This document shows, piece after piece, positions 63,896-64,000 of a DNA stretch of 64,000 nt. Numbering within the stretch: position 1 is the stretch's first letter; every line of letters begins with the position of its first letter. This DNA is from Ornithorhynchus anatinus. Taxonomy: Eukaryota; Chordata; Mammalia; Monotremata; Ornithorhynchidae. A model generated the notes under the pieces. The model saw only the letters and a program-made list of their open reading frames with translations, did not search any database and was not told where the DNA came from. The position numbers and the translations under genes were made by a program. The stretch covers positions 138,936,056 to 139,000,055 of the forward strand of contig NC_041729.1 of assembly GCF_004115215.2 (NCBI RefSeq), written 5' to 3'.

Positions 63896-64000
63896 AAACC
63901 AGAGTTGGTAGAATGAAGATGATGAAGGTGTTGCTGATGATTGTCATTATCATCACTTTCAGGGTGGACTGGGAACTTATTGGATGCAGGGAACTACGCT

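Overview
This window is mammalian nuclear DNA from a monotreme, most likely platypus (Ornithorhynchus anatinus). The diagnosis rests on the repeats. Dozens of copies of one MIR-type SINE (Mon-1) are present. Each has a tRNA-like A box (TGGCTCAGTGG), a B box (GGTTCGAATCC) and a tail borrowed from L2 (TAAGCGCTTAACAAATACC plus ATT/ATC repeats). There are also many L2 LINEs, some young enough to keep readable endonuclease and reverse-transcriptase motifs. Recently active L2 with Mon-1 SINEs is a monotreme hallmark. More than half of the window is L2 or Mon-1, often nested. Their 3' tails (GCTCAATAAATA + TTGAATGAATG) and Pro/Ser-rich antisense frames explain nearly all the short open frames, so those are not annotated as genes.

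The genes are single-exon class I (fish-like) olfactory receptors, five in all. Two OR56-like genes lie on the minus strand (5.36-6.31 kb, a four-break pseudogene; 19.33-20.29 kb, full length except for one frameshift before TM7). Two intact OR52-like genes face each other (33.78-34.74 kb plus, 40.97-41.92 kb minus). One OR52-like pseudogene is on the minus strand (51.88-52.84 kb). Class I OR51/52/56 genes form one cluster in mammals, and this looks like a piece of it. No other host protein gene, tRNA or rRNA gene was recognised.

Layout. (1) 0-23.3 kb is a tandem segmental duplication: copy A is ~0.1-7.77 kb and copy B is ~7.93-23.33 kb. Each carries an OR56-like gene. Copy B has doubled in length through later insertions, mostly L2, including a complex 5.3-kb block at 11.37-16.65 kb. 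(2) 23.3-28.4 kb is mostly nested L2/SINE. (3) 28.45-47.43 kb is a large imperfect inverted duplication. The left arm is 28.45-35.87 kb, the right arm 40.44-47.43 kb, around a ~4.6-kb spacer. Each arm carries one intact OR52-like gene, a degenerate ~14-bp tandem array and an old L2. (4) 47.4-53.5 kb has a 21-bp minisatellite just outside the right arm, an RTE-like element split by an L2, and the OR52 pseudogene. (5) 53.5-64 kb has no genes I can recognise and is dense in L2/SINE, ending with a young L2 at 60.7-62.0 kb.

The loci show birth and death of odorant receptors. Duplications created the two pairs. In the tandem pair both copies are decaying. In the inverted pair both stay open, and their amino-acid changes concentrate around TM3, part of the ligand pocket. 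All alignments here were made by eye, so boundaries are approximate (tens of bases for repeats, exact for the OR reading frames).
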